A stretch of 64,000 nt of DNA from Candidatus Gastranaerophilales bacterium (GCA_944323165.1 CALURK010000002.1:145474-209473), one strand, 5' to 3'. Counted from the stretch's first letter, positions 8,664 to 17,669 are shown. Numbers and translations are program-made. The notes: generated by a model from the sequence alone, not told the origin.

Positions 8664-10193
8664 TTAAAATTCTTCTTTTTTATCTTTATCCTGAGCAGTA
8701 GAATTAGTTCCACTTGTATTGCTGCTGTTATTACTATTATTATTTGTAGGTATGCCAGCTGCTAGACCTGTACCAACTTCTGGCTCTTCACCTTCTTGCG
8801 TGCCTAGTTTTGCAAGCGTTTCAGCTGACTCTTCTCCCAGTTGTTCTACAACTTCTTCTGGATTTTCCATGTCTTCAGGCATTTCGAGCTCGAAATTCTC
8901 AAGACCTTCCATAGATCCTTCGTATCCGGCTATAGACTCATCATATATATCGTTTGTAGCAGAATTCAAATCTTGAGTATCTTTTCTCATATCAATTTCT
9001 GTTCCGACTTGCCCTGCCCAATCAAATTGCTCTTTGGTCCCGATTCCACTCATTACAGCTGCGGCGGTGCCCATTCCAACAAAACCCCAAGCCCAAGCGG
9101 TAAAGATACCTCCAGAAGCTGCAAATTTACTAGCGCTCAGAGCATGTTTTGTTCCTGAAAGTGCATTTATAGATTGTGAAGCACCTTCAACATAGCACAT
9201 GTTTTGTGTTGATGTATCAAAACTTTCAGCGTAATCTGTCAGACCTTGAACTTCTCCAACAGTAGAGGCCGCATTGTCATAATCTTCTTGGTATGTGCCC
9301 ATATCACTATATATATCACCGACTGTTTCTGTCGTTTCTTCTTGTGTGTCTTGTATACCTATGCCAAGTTCTTGCATAAGAGGTACAAGTTCTTTTAATA
9401 ACTCTTTTTCGCTATCAGTAAGCTGCTCTCCTGACTTCATTTTTTCCATTAAAGCTTCATAAGAAGCTTTGTACATATCATATTCAGATTTATTTTCTTC
9501 TATAGTTTCGTTAGCATCTTCATTATAGCACTGAGCTTCATCAGATAGTGCGTTGACTTCATCACTTGCATAACTCATTTCTTCTTGAGCGCTATATAGA
9601 GCATTATTTGCATTTACCATTTCATCTTGTAGTGCATCACAGGCTTTTTTTTGTTCCTTATTGGGCTTGTTTGCTGTATAATTAGCAGCATTAGCGAGTG
9701 ATAGTGGCGCTCCGATGATCCATCCGCCAGCTGTTGTGGAACACGCATCTGAATCTATAGCATTTTTGCCTAATAAGCTAGCGGTTGCGTTTGCAGCGCC
9801 TGCGGTAACTGTAGTAGAAACTCCTGACAGTGCTCCATTTAGTACACCTGTAGAAAGTATTCCGCTCCCAAGACTCATTGCTCCGTCTACAACAGTTCTT
9901 GTGACTTGTCCGCCTTGTTTGCCATCATATCCTGTTTTATCTTTTGCCTGATCTCTACCATCCTCTTTTGCAGTAGAAAAATCATCATCCTCTATTTCAT
10001 AGGCATTCTCATCGTCCATCGCTGTTGCATGCCAGTTTTTTAGTTCACTGTTCCAAGTTTGAGTTATCTCTCCCATATCTTTAGCAGAGATTCCCATGGT
10101 ATTGTTACCATAATTGTAGTTATACCAGCATTTGTAAGCGTATGATTGTGAGTTTAATGCATTGCTTAAGTTAAACGAATCTTGAATTGCCAT
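8664..10193 (-). CDS. Large orphan protein with two hydrophobic regions, sigma-28-like promoter
   Basis: This 509-residue protein is not recognised. It has no Sec signal. Two Ala/Gly-rich hydrophobic regions (about 104-142 and 351-385) flank a charged, helical, coiled-coil-like stretch (about 180-320). The C-terminus is acidic and then Asn/Ser-rich. This layout recalls type III translocator proteins, but no family motif proves it. A strong GGAGGG precedes the ATG. The promoter module at 10227-10279 is shared with the genes starting at 27730 and 40023. I infer an exported or surface protein; the function is unknown. Confidence 0.7.
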   Translation of the reverse strand: MAIQDSFNLSNALNSQSYAYKCWYNYNYGNNTMGISAKDMGEITQTWNSELKNWHATAMDDENAYEIEDDDFSTAKEDGRDQAKDKTGYDGKQGGQVTRTVVDGAMSLGSGILSTGVLNGALSGVSTTVTAGAANATASLLGKNAIDSDACSTTAGGWIIGAPLSLANAANYTANKPNKEQKKACDALQDEMVNANNALYSAQEEMSYASDEVNALSDEAQCYNEDANETIEENKSEYDMYKASYEALMEKMKSGEQLTDSEKELLKELVPLMQELGIGIQDTQEETTETVGDIYSDMGTYQEDYDNAASTVGEVQGLTDYAESFDTSTQNMCYVEGASQSINALSGTKHALSASKFAASGGIFTAWAWGFVGMGTAAAVMSGIGTKEQFDWAGQVGTEIDMRKDTQDLNSATNDIYDESIAGYEGSMEGLENFELEMPEDMENPEEVVEQLGEESAETLAKLGTQEGEEPEVGTGLAAGIPTNNNSNNSSNTSGTNSTAQDKDKKEEF

Positions 10194-10226
10194 ATTCCCT
10201 CCAAAAATTTATTCTTTTATTATGGT

Positions 10227-10279
10227 TTACGGCATTCCTTTACTAAAACTTTAGCTTTTTTATCAAAATTTTTACAAAA
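10227..10279 (-). promoter_or_regulatory. Sigma-28-like promoter plus TTGTAA element (copy A)
   Basis: On the minus strand the -35 TAAAGTTT (10253-10246) is followed by 11 bases and TGCCGTAA (10234-10227). This closely matches the FliA consensus TAAAGTTT-N11-GCCGATAA. A TTTTGTAAAAA element begins at 10279, exactly 26 bases upstream of the -35 as in copies B and C, though here its palindrome is imperfect. Confidence 0.8.
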
Positions 10280-10281
10280 CT

Positions 10282-11697
10282 TTACACTAATACTTCTTTT
10301 TCGTTTTTGTATGTGACGTAACCTAGTGGGGAGTTTGGAGGCTTGCGTAAATTTTTGGCTTTAGTATAGATTACTCCTACTTTTGAAGGCTGTTGAGCGC
10401 TTGAATATTTCCGGGCCAGTTTGCAGCATTCATACAAAACTGCTTCATCAGGTTCTTGTATGTCGGGAACTTTTAATAAAACATGGGAGCCTGCACACAG
10501 GCGAGTGTGAAACCAGTAATCATTATCTTTAGCAAGTTTTGATATTATGTAATCATTTTGTTTATTGTTTCTTCCTATGTAAACAACAAAATTATTAATA
10601 TTGGTTTTTAAGATTGTTTTTTCATCTTGCTTTTTAGGCTTTGTCTTTTCAGGTTCCAATTCAGAATTTATGTCTTCGAAATCGTTATTAGTTTTGGCTT
10701 CCTCAATACTATACAAAATATTTTCTAAGTATTCTTTTTCAATTTTTAAATTGTTTAGTAGTTCTTGCGATTTTTCTTTTGTAGATTTTGACTTCGTATA
10801 CAATTTAAAATATCTCTGTGCATTTTCGTTAAGAGTTTTTGTTTTATCAAGTTCGATTATTATGTTTTGATTATTGATATAGTCAAAAACTTCTATCTGC
10901 GGTTGATAATCATGTCTTTGGTATAGGTTGGCGGTCAAAAGCTCGCCGTAGAGCTTATATTTGTCAGTATTATCACGTTTTTTTAAAAGGGCTTCTATTT
11001 TGTTTATTGAATTTTTAACCTTTTTTAGCTTTGGAAGTACGATTGCCGTTAATCTTGCTCGTTCGGTTTTAATATTTGTATCTTCCTGAATTTTTGCATA
11101 ATAATTATCAATTGCTTCGTTAACGCTAGTTGTCTTCATCTTTAGAATTTGAGATTCTGAAGGCGGATTAGGAGTTGTTGGCGGGTAAATATATTTTAGT
11201 CCACCTTGTAGCTCTCTATATCTGCTTTTTTCTGCTCCTACGTTATGCGCACAGCCTATAATCATTTTGCTTATTCTGTCATATAAAATTACGTTTGAAT
11301 GCTTTCCCATCAATTCGATACTCAGACAGAGTGAGCGTTCTTGAGAAAATTCATCCATAGTTTCAAAATGAAATTCTATTATTCTTTCGTTATTTATTGC
11401 CAAAGTATCAGTAATCTTGCAGCCTTCAAGGTATTTTCTCAGTAGCATACAAAACATCGGCGGGTGTTTGGGAATCTTTAATCTTCTTTTTTCTTCATTT
11501 TCTGCAGACATAAAGCAAATATGATATGTTTGCGGGCAAATATTTATGTATAACTTTCGGCTTTCTCCGTTGTTTCTAAGAGAGAATATAAAATCCCTTC
11601 TTGTAGGCTGCTGGATTTTTTGGAGGCGTGAACCTATTATAAAATCGATATTTTCATCTATAAATGCTTTTAAAGTAAGACAGTCTATATTAATCAA
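10282..11697 (-). CDS. rqcH: RqcH/NFACT family protein, ribosome quality control
   Basis: RqcH binds obstructed 50S subunits and directs Ala-tailing of stalled nascent chains. This 471-residue protein is shorter than typical members (about 560-580). It shows the NFACT-N domain (residues 1-200, including GKHSNVILYD), a coiled-coil middle, and the NFACT-R domain with DNDYWFHTR and GSHVLLKV. The position usually held by the Asp-Arg pair reads E104-R105. The start is TTG with AGGAGA just upstream, overlapping the TGA of the preceding small gene by four bases (TTGA), so translation is probably coupled. The family call is firm. Confidence 0.9.
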   Translation of the reverse strand: MINIDCLTLKAFIDENIDFIIGSRLQKIQQPTRRDFIFSLRNNGESRKLYINICPQTYHICFMSAENEEKRRLKIPKHPPMFCMLLRKYLEGCKITDTLAINNERIIEFHFETMDEFSQERSLCLSIELMGKHSNVILYDRISKMIIGCAHNVGAEKSRYRELQGGLKYIYPPTTPNPPSESQILKMKTTSVNEAIDNYYAKIQEDTNIKTERARLTAIVLPKLKKVKNSINKIEALLKKRDNTDKYKLYGELLTANLYQRHDYQPQIEVFDYINNQNIIIELDKTKTLNENAQRYFKLYTKSKSTKEKSQELLNNLKIEKEYLENILYSIEEAKTNNDFEDINSELEPEKTKPKKQDEKTILKTNINNFVVYIGRNNKQNDYIISKLAKDNDYWFHTRLCAGSHVLLKVPDIQEPDEAVLYECCKLARKYSSAQQPSKVGVIYTKAKNLRKPPNSPLGYVTYKNEKEVLV

Positions 11698-11951
11698 TAT
11701 TCTCTCCTGTAATAATTATTGTATTGTGATGATTGAGAATAATTGTAGTTGTTATTATAAATTCTGTTTCTGGTTGAATAATTAGACTGAGCTTGCCAGT
11801 AAGGAATTTGTCGATTTTGTTGCTGCTGCTGGTACCTGCTTCTTTGATATTGCTGAAGTTGCATTTGTCTGTACGCTACAGGGTTAATTGATGCAGCATA
11901 AACCGCAATATTTAAAAGTAATAGAAATGATATTATTATAATTCTTTTCAT
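11694..11951 (-). CDS. Small secreted Gln/Asn/Tyr-rich protein
   Basis: This 85-residue protein has a clear Sec signal peptide (residues 1-19, ending AVYAA). The mature part is dominated by Gln, Asn, Tyr and Arg, including a QQQQQ run and NNNYNY. Such composition is low-complexity and amyloid- or adhesive-like, but no family is recognised. No Shine-Dalgarno is seen. Instead an extended -10 (TGC-TAGAAT, 11958-11966) ends six bases before the ATG, suggesting a leaderless transcript. Its stop overlaps the rqcH start. Confidence 0.7.
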   Translation of the reverse strand: MKRIIIISFLLLLNIAVYAASINPVAYRQMQLQQYQRSRYQQQQQNRQIPYWQAQSNYSTRNRIYNNNYNYSQSSQYNNYYRREY

Positions 11952-11966
11952 AATAATATTCTAGCA

Positions 11967-12860
11967 CTAAATGCCTAAAGCAACCAAGTCTGGATGGTCA
12001 AGAACTGAACGAACATAATTATAATATTCATTCTTATATCCGTATTTTTCTATTTTCTTAAGTAGTTCTTCTTTGGAAATAAAGCCTTGATTAAAAGCTA
12101 TTTCCTCTAAGCAAGAAATTTTCACCCCTTTATTAAGCTCCATAGTTTGAACAAACAAACTTGCCTGAAGCATAGAATCATGAGTTCCTGTATCAAGCCA
12201 GGCAAAACCGCGTCCTAAAATTTCTACATTCAGTTGACCTAGCTCTAAATAAATCTTATTAAGGTCTGTAATTTCTAACTCTCCTCTTTTTGAAGGTTTT
12301 AGTAACTTTGCAAAATCGCAAACTCTGTTATCGTAGAAATAAAGCCCTGTAACTGCATAATTAGATTTAGGATTAGCAGGTTTTTCTTCAAGAGAAATTG
12401 CTTTATTATTACTATCAAATTCCACAACTCCGAAGCGTTCTGGATCTTTTACCGTATATCCGAAAACGGTAGCTCCTATGTTTTTCTTAATAGCATTTTT
12501 CATTATTGTGGAAAATCCCTGACCGTGGAATATATTATCTCCTAAAATTAGTGCAACGTCATCTTTATCAATAAAATCTTCAGCAATCAAGAAAGCGTCA
12601 GCGATACCTCTTTGAACGTATTGTATTCTGTATTGAAGATTTAATCCGTATTGCGAACCATCCCCAAGAAGTTTGATAAAGTTGTCATAATCAGATTCGT
12701 TAGTGATAATTAAGATATCTCTTATCCCCGCAAGCATAAGCGTTGAAAGCGGGTAATAAATCATTGGTTTGTCATATATTGGGAGCAAAATCTTTGAAAT
12801 AGGCTGTGACGCCGGGTACAATCTTGTTCCTGCTCCTCCTGCTAAAACGATACCTTTCAT
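11967..12860 (-). CDS. rfbA: Glucose-1-phosphate thymidylyltransferase
   Basis: RfbA/RmlA makes dTDP-glucose from glucose-1-phosphate and dTTP, the first step to dTDP-rhamnose for O-antigen or cell-wall glycans. The 297-residue length is canonical. The nucleotide-binding loop [11 protein letters not shown] is at the N-terminus (residues 7-17), with [17 protein letters not shown] and the EEKP block following. The frame extends further upstream, but AAGGTGG before this ATG and the family N-terminus MKGIVLAGG fix the start. The other rml genes are not in this window. It lies 13 bases after the thioredoxin-fold gene, probably in one transcript. Confidence 0.95.
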   Translation of the reverse strand: MKGIVLAGGAGTRLYPASQPISKILLPIYDKPMIYYPLSTLMLAGIRDILIITNESDYDNFIKLLGDGSQYGLNLQYRIQYVQRGIADAFLIAEDFIDKDDVALILGDNIFHGQGFSTIMKNAIKKNIGATVFGYTVKDPERFGVVEFDSNNKAISLEEKPANPKSNYAVTGLYFYDNRVCDFAKLLKPSKRGELEITDLNKIYLELGQLNVEILGRGFAWLDTGTHDSMLQASLFVQTMELNKGVKISCLEEIAFNQGFISKEELLKKIEKYGYKNEYYNYVRSVLDHPDLVALGI

Positions 12861-12873
12861 ATAACCACCTTTT

Positions 12874-13245
12874 CTATAAATTCCTAAATTCTTCCATACT
12901 GCTTTCAATGCACTTAAGATCCATTAAACAGTATGGAGGTATTTGCGCTGCTACTTTTTTCTTCGAATTTATCATTATTACGTAAGGTACGTAACTACCT
13001 CTATATTCATATAATAATGAACTACCGTATTTAGTAGACGTATCCGCTTTTATAAATACAAATTGACCATTATGTTTATGCAAAATTTTGTTATAGTTAG
13101 GTGTGAACATTGTACAATACTTACATTCCGGCGAAAATAAGTATAAAAATACATTGTATCCCTTGTCTAAAGCGTTTTCTACTTCTCCGGCAAATGTCGG
13201 AAGGATTGAAAATAAAGACAAAAATAACAAACACTTCTTAAACAT
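12874..13245 (-). CDS. Exported thioredoxin-fold protein
   Basis: From the ATG at 13245 this is a 123-residue protein with a Sec signal ([17 protein letters not shown]). It carries a thioredoxin-type active site, SPECKYC (CxxC), then a fold-compatible segment ending [10 protein letters not shown] with the usual cis-Pro position. It probably works as a periplasmic thiol-redox protein. The frame continues upstream to a TTG at 13281, but TATAAT at 13261-13266 would place the transcript start downstream of it, and only the shorter form gives a clean signal peptide. The substrate is unknown. Confidence 0.75.
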   Translation of the reverse strand: MFKKCLLFLSLFSILPTFAGEVENALDKGYNVFLYLFSPECKYCTMFTPNYNKILHKHNGQFVFIKADTSTKYGSSLLYEYRGSYVPYVIMINSKKKVAAQIPPYCLMDLKCIESSMEEFRNL

Positions 13246-13309
13246 AATAGAAATCATATCATTATAAAAAAGCTTTTTCAATAGGTAAGAATATTTAGCC
13301 GGAAATATG

Positions 13310-13337
13310 TTGACAAATGTTTTCCAATCATTAAATT
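13310..13337 (+). promoter_or_regulatory. Promoter of the dnaJ-like gene, leaderless geometry
   Basis: A perfect -35 TTGACA (13310-13315) is followed after 16 bases by TAAATT (13332-13337). Six bases separate the hexamer from the ATG at 13344, so transcription would start at or beside the A of the start codon. No Shine-Dalgarno is present. Confidence 0.65.
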
Positions 13338-13343
13338 TATGAT

Positions 13344-14336
13344 ATGACTAAAGATTACTATAAAATTTTAGACATATCGGAGTTTAGCACACTAGATGAA
13401 ATTAAGCATGCATACAGGAATTTAGCAAGAAAATGGCATCCTGATGTTGCCGGAAATTCACCTGATGTTATTCAAAGATTTAAAGAAATTAATGAAGCTT
13501 ATGAAATACTTTCTGATAAGGTTAAAAAAACTGATTATGATAAAGCCAGAAAGTTTTATAACTACAGCTCATACAATTCTCAAAAACAAACAAAATCTTA
13601 CGATAAAAGTACCACGAACCCCAATTTTAAAGAAACCTATTCCTCTGGTAAAGATGAAAAGAAAGGTTCTTTTTGGGATGAAATTTTCAAATCTCATACA
13701 AACAATAAATCAGATGAATTTAAATCTCCTAAAAAAGGCGATGATGTATATTCAGATGTCGAAATTTCAGTTTTCGAGGCTGTTAACGGTACAACTAAAG
13801 TTATCAATATGTTGCAGACTCAAATTTGTCCAAAATGTGGTGGAAGAAAATTTGTAAACGATGCGCAATGTGCTTTTTGTAAGGGAAAAGGTGAAACTTC
13901 TGTTTATAAAAGGTTTAAAGTTAAAATTCCTGCCGGAATTAAAAACCTATCAAAAATAAGACTGGCGGAAGAAGGTGAAAAAGGACAAAATGGTGGAAGA
14001 AACGGTGATTTGTATTTAACTATCCACATTAGAGAAACTCAAAATTATAAAACCGATGGTTTGAATATTTTGAAAAATATTCAAATAACTCCTGATGTTG
14101 CTGTTTTAGGCGGACAGGTTACTGTTGCAACTTTAATAGGTAATGTTGCTCTTAAAATATCTCCTAAAACAAAAAGTGGACAAAAAATTAGGCTTGCAGG
14201 GTGTGGAATTAAGCAAGATAAAAAAGTTGGTGATATGATAGTAACTGTAGAAATTCAAATTCCTCAAAATTTAACGGATGAAGAAATTGATTTGTACAGA
14301 AGACTTCGTCAGTTAAATAAAAGAGAAGTTCTGTAA
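13344..14336 (+). CDS. DnaJ-type chaperone with a reduced zinc finger
   Basis: This is an Hsp40 co-chaperone of 330 residues that stimulates DnaK. The J-domain (1-70) contains the essential HPD in KWHPDVAG. A Ser/Lys/Thr-rich linker follows, then the C-terminal substrate-binding domains. Between them only two CxxC pairs are present (CPKCGG and CAFCKG near residues 163-181) instead of the four of canonical DnaJ, so it falls between class A and class B proteins. A full-length DnaJ probably exists elsewhere. It likely shares a transcript with queE 20 bases downstream. Confidence 0.9.
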   Translation: MTKDYYKILDISEFSTLDEIKHAYRNLARKWHPDVAGNSPDVIQRFKEINEAYEILSDKVKKTDYDKARKFYNYSSYNSQKQTKSYDKSTTNPNFKETYSSGKDEKKGSFWDEIFKSHTNNKSDEFKSPKKGDDVYSDVEISVFEAVNGTTKVINMLQTQICPKCGGRKFVNDAQCAFCKGKGETSVYKRFKVKIPAGIKNLSKIRLAEEGEKGQNGGRNGDLYLTIHIRETQNYKTDGLNILKNIQITPDVAVLGGQVTVATLIGNVALKISPKTKSGQKIRLAGCGIKQDKKVGDMIVTVEIQIPQNLTDEEIDLYRRLRQLNKREVL

Positions 14337-14356
14337 AGTGGAAGGATAAAAAAAGT

Positions 14357-15019
14357 ATGGAAGCTGATATAAGAGAGGTTTTTTCTTCAATACAAGGAGA
14401 AGGACCTTATGTAGGATATAAACAATTATTTGTAAGGTTTTGCGGGTGTAATTTGAAGTGCAAATATTGCGATACAGATTTTGATACAGCTCATGCCTCC
14501 AAGTATTCAGCTAGCGGTTTACTTAAGCTTGCTGAGATGAATCAGGATTGCCATTCAATTTCTCTTACGGGAGGCGAACCGCTTTTAAGTATAAAATTCT
14601 TGAAAGAATTTCTTCCGAAATGTAAGCTTCCGGTATATTTAGAAACTAATGGAACATTATATAAAAATTTGGCTGAAATAATCGATTATATTTCTTATGT
14701 TTCTGCTGATATAAAATTGCCTAGTTGTACGGGATTGAGGCAAATGTGGGATTTGCATGACAAATTTTTTAAAATAGCTTCTCAAAAAATACTTTTTGCC
14801 AAAATGGTCTTTAATAATTCAATCACTGAAGATGAATTGATAAAAGCTTGTAATTTATGCAAAAAGTATAGCATAGAACTCGTACTGCAGCCAGAGATGG
14901 TGGATAATAAACTTTCAGTTAGTTCAGAATTTATGGAAGCGATTTTAAACAATGCTCTAAAATATTATCATAACGTAAGGCTAATTCCGCAAGTACATAA
15001 ATTTCTAAATGTACAATAA
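14357..15019 (+). CDS. queE: 7-carboxy-7-deazaguanine synthase
   Basis: QueE is a radical SAM enzyme that contracts 6-carboxytetrahydropterin to 7-carboxy-7-deazaguanine in queuosine synthesis. The 220-residue length is normal. IREVFSSIQGEGPYVG at the N-terminus and the cluster motif C31-X3-C35-X2-C38 are diagnostic, and SLTGGEPLL follows. No preQ1 riboswitch is visible upstream. It is convergent with the next gene, with stops five bases apart. Confidence 0.95.
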   Translation: MEADIREVFSSIQGEGPYVGYKQLFVRFCGCNLKCKYCDTDFDTAHASKYSASGLLKLAEMNQDCHSISLTGGEPLLSIKFLKEFLPKCKLPVYLETNGTLYKNLAEIIDYISYVSADIKLPSCTGLRQMWDLHDKFFKIASQKILFAKMVFNNSITEDELIKACNLCKKYSIELVLQPEMVDNKLSVSSEFMEAILNNALKYYHNVRLIPQVHKFLNVQ

Positions 15020-15023
15020 CTTC

Positions 15024-15407
15024 TTATGCTAAATATTCTAAAATAGCTCCGCCAATTTCTTCGTTTGGATCAAATGGGCAGTTCTTAGGGGGATTAATAG
15101 AATTTTGAATTAACATAGCAAATAAAGGTCCAAATGCGTCCGGAATTTTTGTTTTCCTGTATATTCCAGCTAGAAAGGTTTGTATATTAGGTGAAGTTGT
15201 TTTGTTGTACTTTGATAGTGTAGGGTATAGCTGTTTTACTTCTTGATTACCTTCGTCAAGCAGTAAATTTAACTCATACAAACTCTCTATAACTTCAGTT
15301 TCAGATTTTGGCTTCTCAAGGGTCGTTTTTATCTCATTTAGACTATGTCTTTTGGGAATATCAACAACGCAATAATTTCTATATTGATTAGGATACGATA
15401 CACTCAT
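15024..15407 (-). CDS. Conserved-looking hypothetical protein, 127 residues
   Basis: I do not recognise this protein. It is soluble, probably mostly helical, with no signal peptide or membrane segment and no obvious motif. It starts eight bases after the prepilin peptidase stop. The TATAAT at 15414-15419 overlaps that stop and ends six bases before the ATG, so it may be transcribed separately as a leaderless message as well as by read-through. No Shine-Dalgarno is present. Confidence 0.65.
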   Translation of the reverse strand: MSVSYPNQYRNYCVVDIPKRHSLNEIKTTLEKPKSETEVIESLYELNLLLDEGNQEVKQLYPTLSKYNKTTSPNIQTFLAGIYRKTKIPDAFGPLFAMLIQNSINPPKNCPFDPNEEIGGAILEYLA

Positions 15408-15414
15408 AAGATGA

Positions 15415-16317
15415 TTATACGATAAAGAATAAAAAGATTAAAGCTCCGACGGCAAGTGCCGGGACATACGGCAAGTAGTTTCTATTTTCGACTTTTTTGA
15501 TGTTTTTAATAATGGAGTATGCCAAAGCTATTCCTGTAATTATTAAAAAAGCAAGTGTATAGTAGTTTTGCCAAGCAGCTTCCATTATTACAACAGATAG
15601 TGCAAACAATACTCCTAATATACAGGTCATTTTATTATTATTTTTATATTGATTGTAGAAAAATATAGGTAGTATAAAAATCATAGATGATATAAATCCC
15701 AATAGTAATACTAGTATGATTTCTTTTCCGAAAATAGCACCTAATGCTCCCGCAACGTATGTGTCAGCTTCACCCATGGCTCGTTTATCCGTAAAAAGAT
15801 AGCCGGAGCGGGCTAGTATTTCAAGAATTATTACGCCTATTAATAAGCCGATAATAGAGTTTATAAACCCACCCATGCCTGAAGTGACAGCGTTGAATAT
15901 AATACCGCTAATTCCCATTGCAATTGCTATATTGCAGTCTACGAGTTGTTCTTTTAAGTCTGTACCAGTCATTATTATTAAGCACGAAATCCAAAAAAGG
16001 GTAAATAAAGCTTTTAAACTTATTCCAAACTTAACAAAAGTAAAAGCAAATAAAAGCATTGTAATTATTTCGACAATCGGATATTGTATACTAATTTTTT
16101 CTTTACAAAAATAACATTTGCCGCCTAACAAAATATATGAAATTACCGGAATGTTGTGCCAGAATAACAATTTATTTCCACATTTTGGACATTTGGAAGG
16201 TGGAAAAACTATGCTTTCACCAGATAAAGTTCTTAAAATAACAACATTATAGAAACTTCCAAGACATAATCCTAAAATACATATCCAGAACAAAATGTAG
16301 TGAAATGAATCAATCAT
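15415..16317 (-). CDS. pilD: Prepilin peptidase
   Basis: PilD removes type IV prepilin (or pseudopilin) leader peptides and N-methylates them at the inner membrane. The N-terminal domain has the paired cysteines CPKC and CYFC. The catalytic aspartates are expected in TGTDLKEQLVD and in AMGEADTYVAGALGA, where the usual GxGD reads GEAD. About seven membrane helices are visible. The start used here has GAGGAG four bases upstream inside the sigma factor gene, with an eight-base overlap; an ATG at 16338 is also possible. Coupling to the sigma gene suggests joint control of pilus-type export. Confidence 0.9.
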   Translation of the reverse strand: MIDSFHYILFWICILGLCLGSFYNVVILRTLSGESIVFPPSKCPKCGNKLLFWHNIPVISYILLGGKCYFCKEKISIQYPIVEIITMLLFAFTFVKFGISLKALFTLFWISCLIIMTGTDLKEQLVDCNIAIAMGISGIIFNAVTSGMGGFINSIIGLLIGVIILEILARSGYLFTDKRAMGEADTYVAGALGAIFGKEIILVLLLGFISSMIFILPIFFYNQYKNNNKMTCILGVLFALSVVIMEAAWQNYYTLAFLIITGIALAYSIIKNIKKVENRNYLPYVPALAVGALIFLFFIV

Positions 16318-17110
16318 CATTCTCCTCTTCCGTTTCATTTACAAACAGCTTATACAGTATAGAAAAAGCTTTTTTAAGTTTTCGAGAAACTTGCATTGGG
16401 GTTAAGTTAAATTTTCGAGCAATTTCCTTTTGAGATAAATCGTCGTAATAATAAGCTTTAACGAGTTTTTTAGATTCCGGTGGAAGTTTTTCTATTATTT
16501 CTCTCAAGACGATTTTTGTATCTTCAAGCTCTCTTGCGTCTTTGTAATTTTCTTTTGTGATAACTTCTTCGTATCCTAAGTTGTTAGAATCATTTGTGTA
16601 TAAATCATCCAAAGAAAGAGTTGAGCATCTTCTGTCCACTTGAAAAGCTAAATCTATGTTTTTTCTAGAAACTTTAAGTGCTTCTGCTACATCGTCATTA
16701 GTAAGTTCGTTTAACTCCTCAACAGTAAGAGCCTTAATAAAGCTGTTAATACGAAAGGCAAGCTCTTGCATATGTCTTGGAACTCTAATGGTACTTGTCT
16801 TATCTCTCAAGAAATGTTTCATTTCGCCAATAATGTAGTAACCGGCAAATATTTTAAAATTATCATTGATATTTTCGGAATATGCATCTATCGCTTTTAA
16901 TAAACCAATAGCCCCTGCCTGTACTAAATCCTCAATTGGGTCATAAGAACGTCTTGCAATCGTGCGGGCTATTTTTTTTATAATCGGCAGCATTTGGGTT
17001 ACGATAAGAGCTTTGGCTCTTGCTTTTTTATACTTATTAGTTTCAGAATGGTATTTATCCAACCACTCTGAAACTAATTCATAAGTATTTTGCTCGCTCT
17101 TATTTTGCAT
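16310..17110 (-). CDS. RNA polymerase sigma factor, SigF/SigB/FliA type
   Basis: This is a 266-residue group-3 sigma factor. Region 2 carries DLVQAGAIGLLKAID (61-75) and the block GEMKHFLRDK...RVPRHMQEL (95-117), characteristic of SigB/SigF/FliA proteins. Region 3 spans about 125-165. Region 4 has a helix-turn-helix in DLSQKEIARKFNLTPMQVSRKL near the C-terminus. Group-3 SigF of cyanobacteria controls type IV pili, and here the gene overlaps pilD. The sigma-28-like promoters elsewhere in the window are candidate targets, which is inference. An anti-sigma gene is not adjacent. Confidence 0.9.
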   Translation of the reverse strand: MQNKSEQNTYELVSEWLDKYHSETNKYKKARAKALIVTQMLPIIKKIARTIARRSYDPIEDLVQAGAIGLLKAIDAYSENINDNFKIFAGYYIIGEMKHFLRDKTSTIRVPRHMQELAFRINSFIKALTVEELNELTNDDVAEALKVSRKNIDLAFQVDRRCSTLSLDDLYTNDSNNLGYEEVITKENYKDARELEDTKIVLREIIEKLPPESKKLVKAYYYDDLSQKEIARKFNLTPMQVSRKLKKAFSILYKLFVNETEEENDD

Positions 17111-17168
17111 TTAATTTAAATCCATTCCAGTATTATTTATAATAACACGATTATATGGGTTTATCAAT

Positions 17169-17636
17169 TTATGCATTTGTATTTTTTACCTTATTCTCAA
17201 GAGAATCTAATTCTTTTTTTAAGGCATTACTATATTCTTGCTTTAACATATCTACTTTTGATAGAGCTTCATCTAATTTAAATTTAATTGTTTCAAGTTG
17301 TCTTGATTTGCTTTTATTAAATTTATCAGAATATTCACTAAGAGCTTCCGTACAAAGATATCCTTCATTTGCTTTTGATTTATTCAAAACACGTTCTTCT
17401 CCTGATTTAAACTTAGTAAATACACCTTGTTTAGGTTTCAAAATAAATGAAACTTCATCTTGGGATTTATCATTTAGGACTGTCCTCACGTTATCAGAAA
17501 AATCTTTAGCAAAATTAAGATCTTTCATTAAAAGCGAATCTGTGCTGTTTTTTGCAAGTTCAAAACCTTTTTGCATTGTTTTGTTGTAACCAATTTTTGA
17601 ACCGAAGTTTGTATTATTGATTGGATTAATTTTCAT
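17169..17636 (-). CDS. Hypothetical helical protein with NNTNFGSK N-terminus
   Basis: This 155-residue protein is not recognised. Its N-terminus MKINPINNTNFGSK resembles the short NF/SFKG-type motif seen in several otherwise unrelated proteins here. The rest is Lys/Ser/Glu-rich and probably helical, with a coiled-coil-like C-terminal third. There is no signal peptide. GAAAGGACAG provides a Shine-Dalgarno. Base composition matches the neighbours. It lies between the sigma gene and mlaE, and nothing in the sequence connects it to either. Confidence 0.65.
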   Translation of the reverse strand: MKINPINNTNFGSKIGYNKTMQKGFELAKNSTDSLLMKDLNFAKDFSDNVRTVLNDKSQDEVSFILKPKQGVFTKFKSGEERVLNKSKANEGYLCTEALSEYSDKFNKSKSRQLETIKFKLDEALSKVDMLKQEYSNALKKELDSLENKVKNTNA

Positions 17637-17669
17637 TTTTTCTGTCCTTTCTTTTACCTTACCTGTGTA

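Noticed and set aside
10265..10282. Second TAAAGTTT on the minus strand upstream of copy A
   Set aside because: No TGCCGTAA-like -10 follows at 10-11 bases, so it is not a second promoter.
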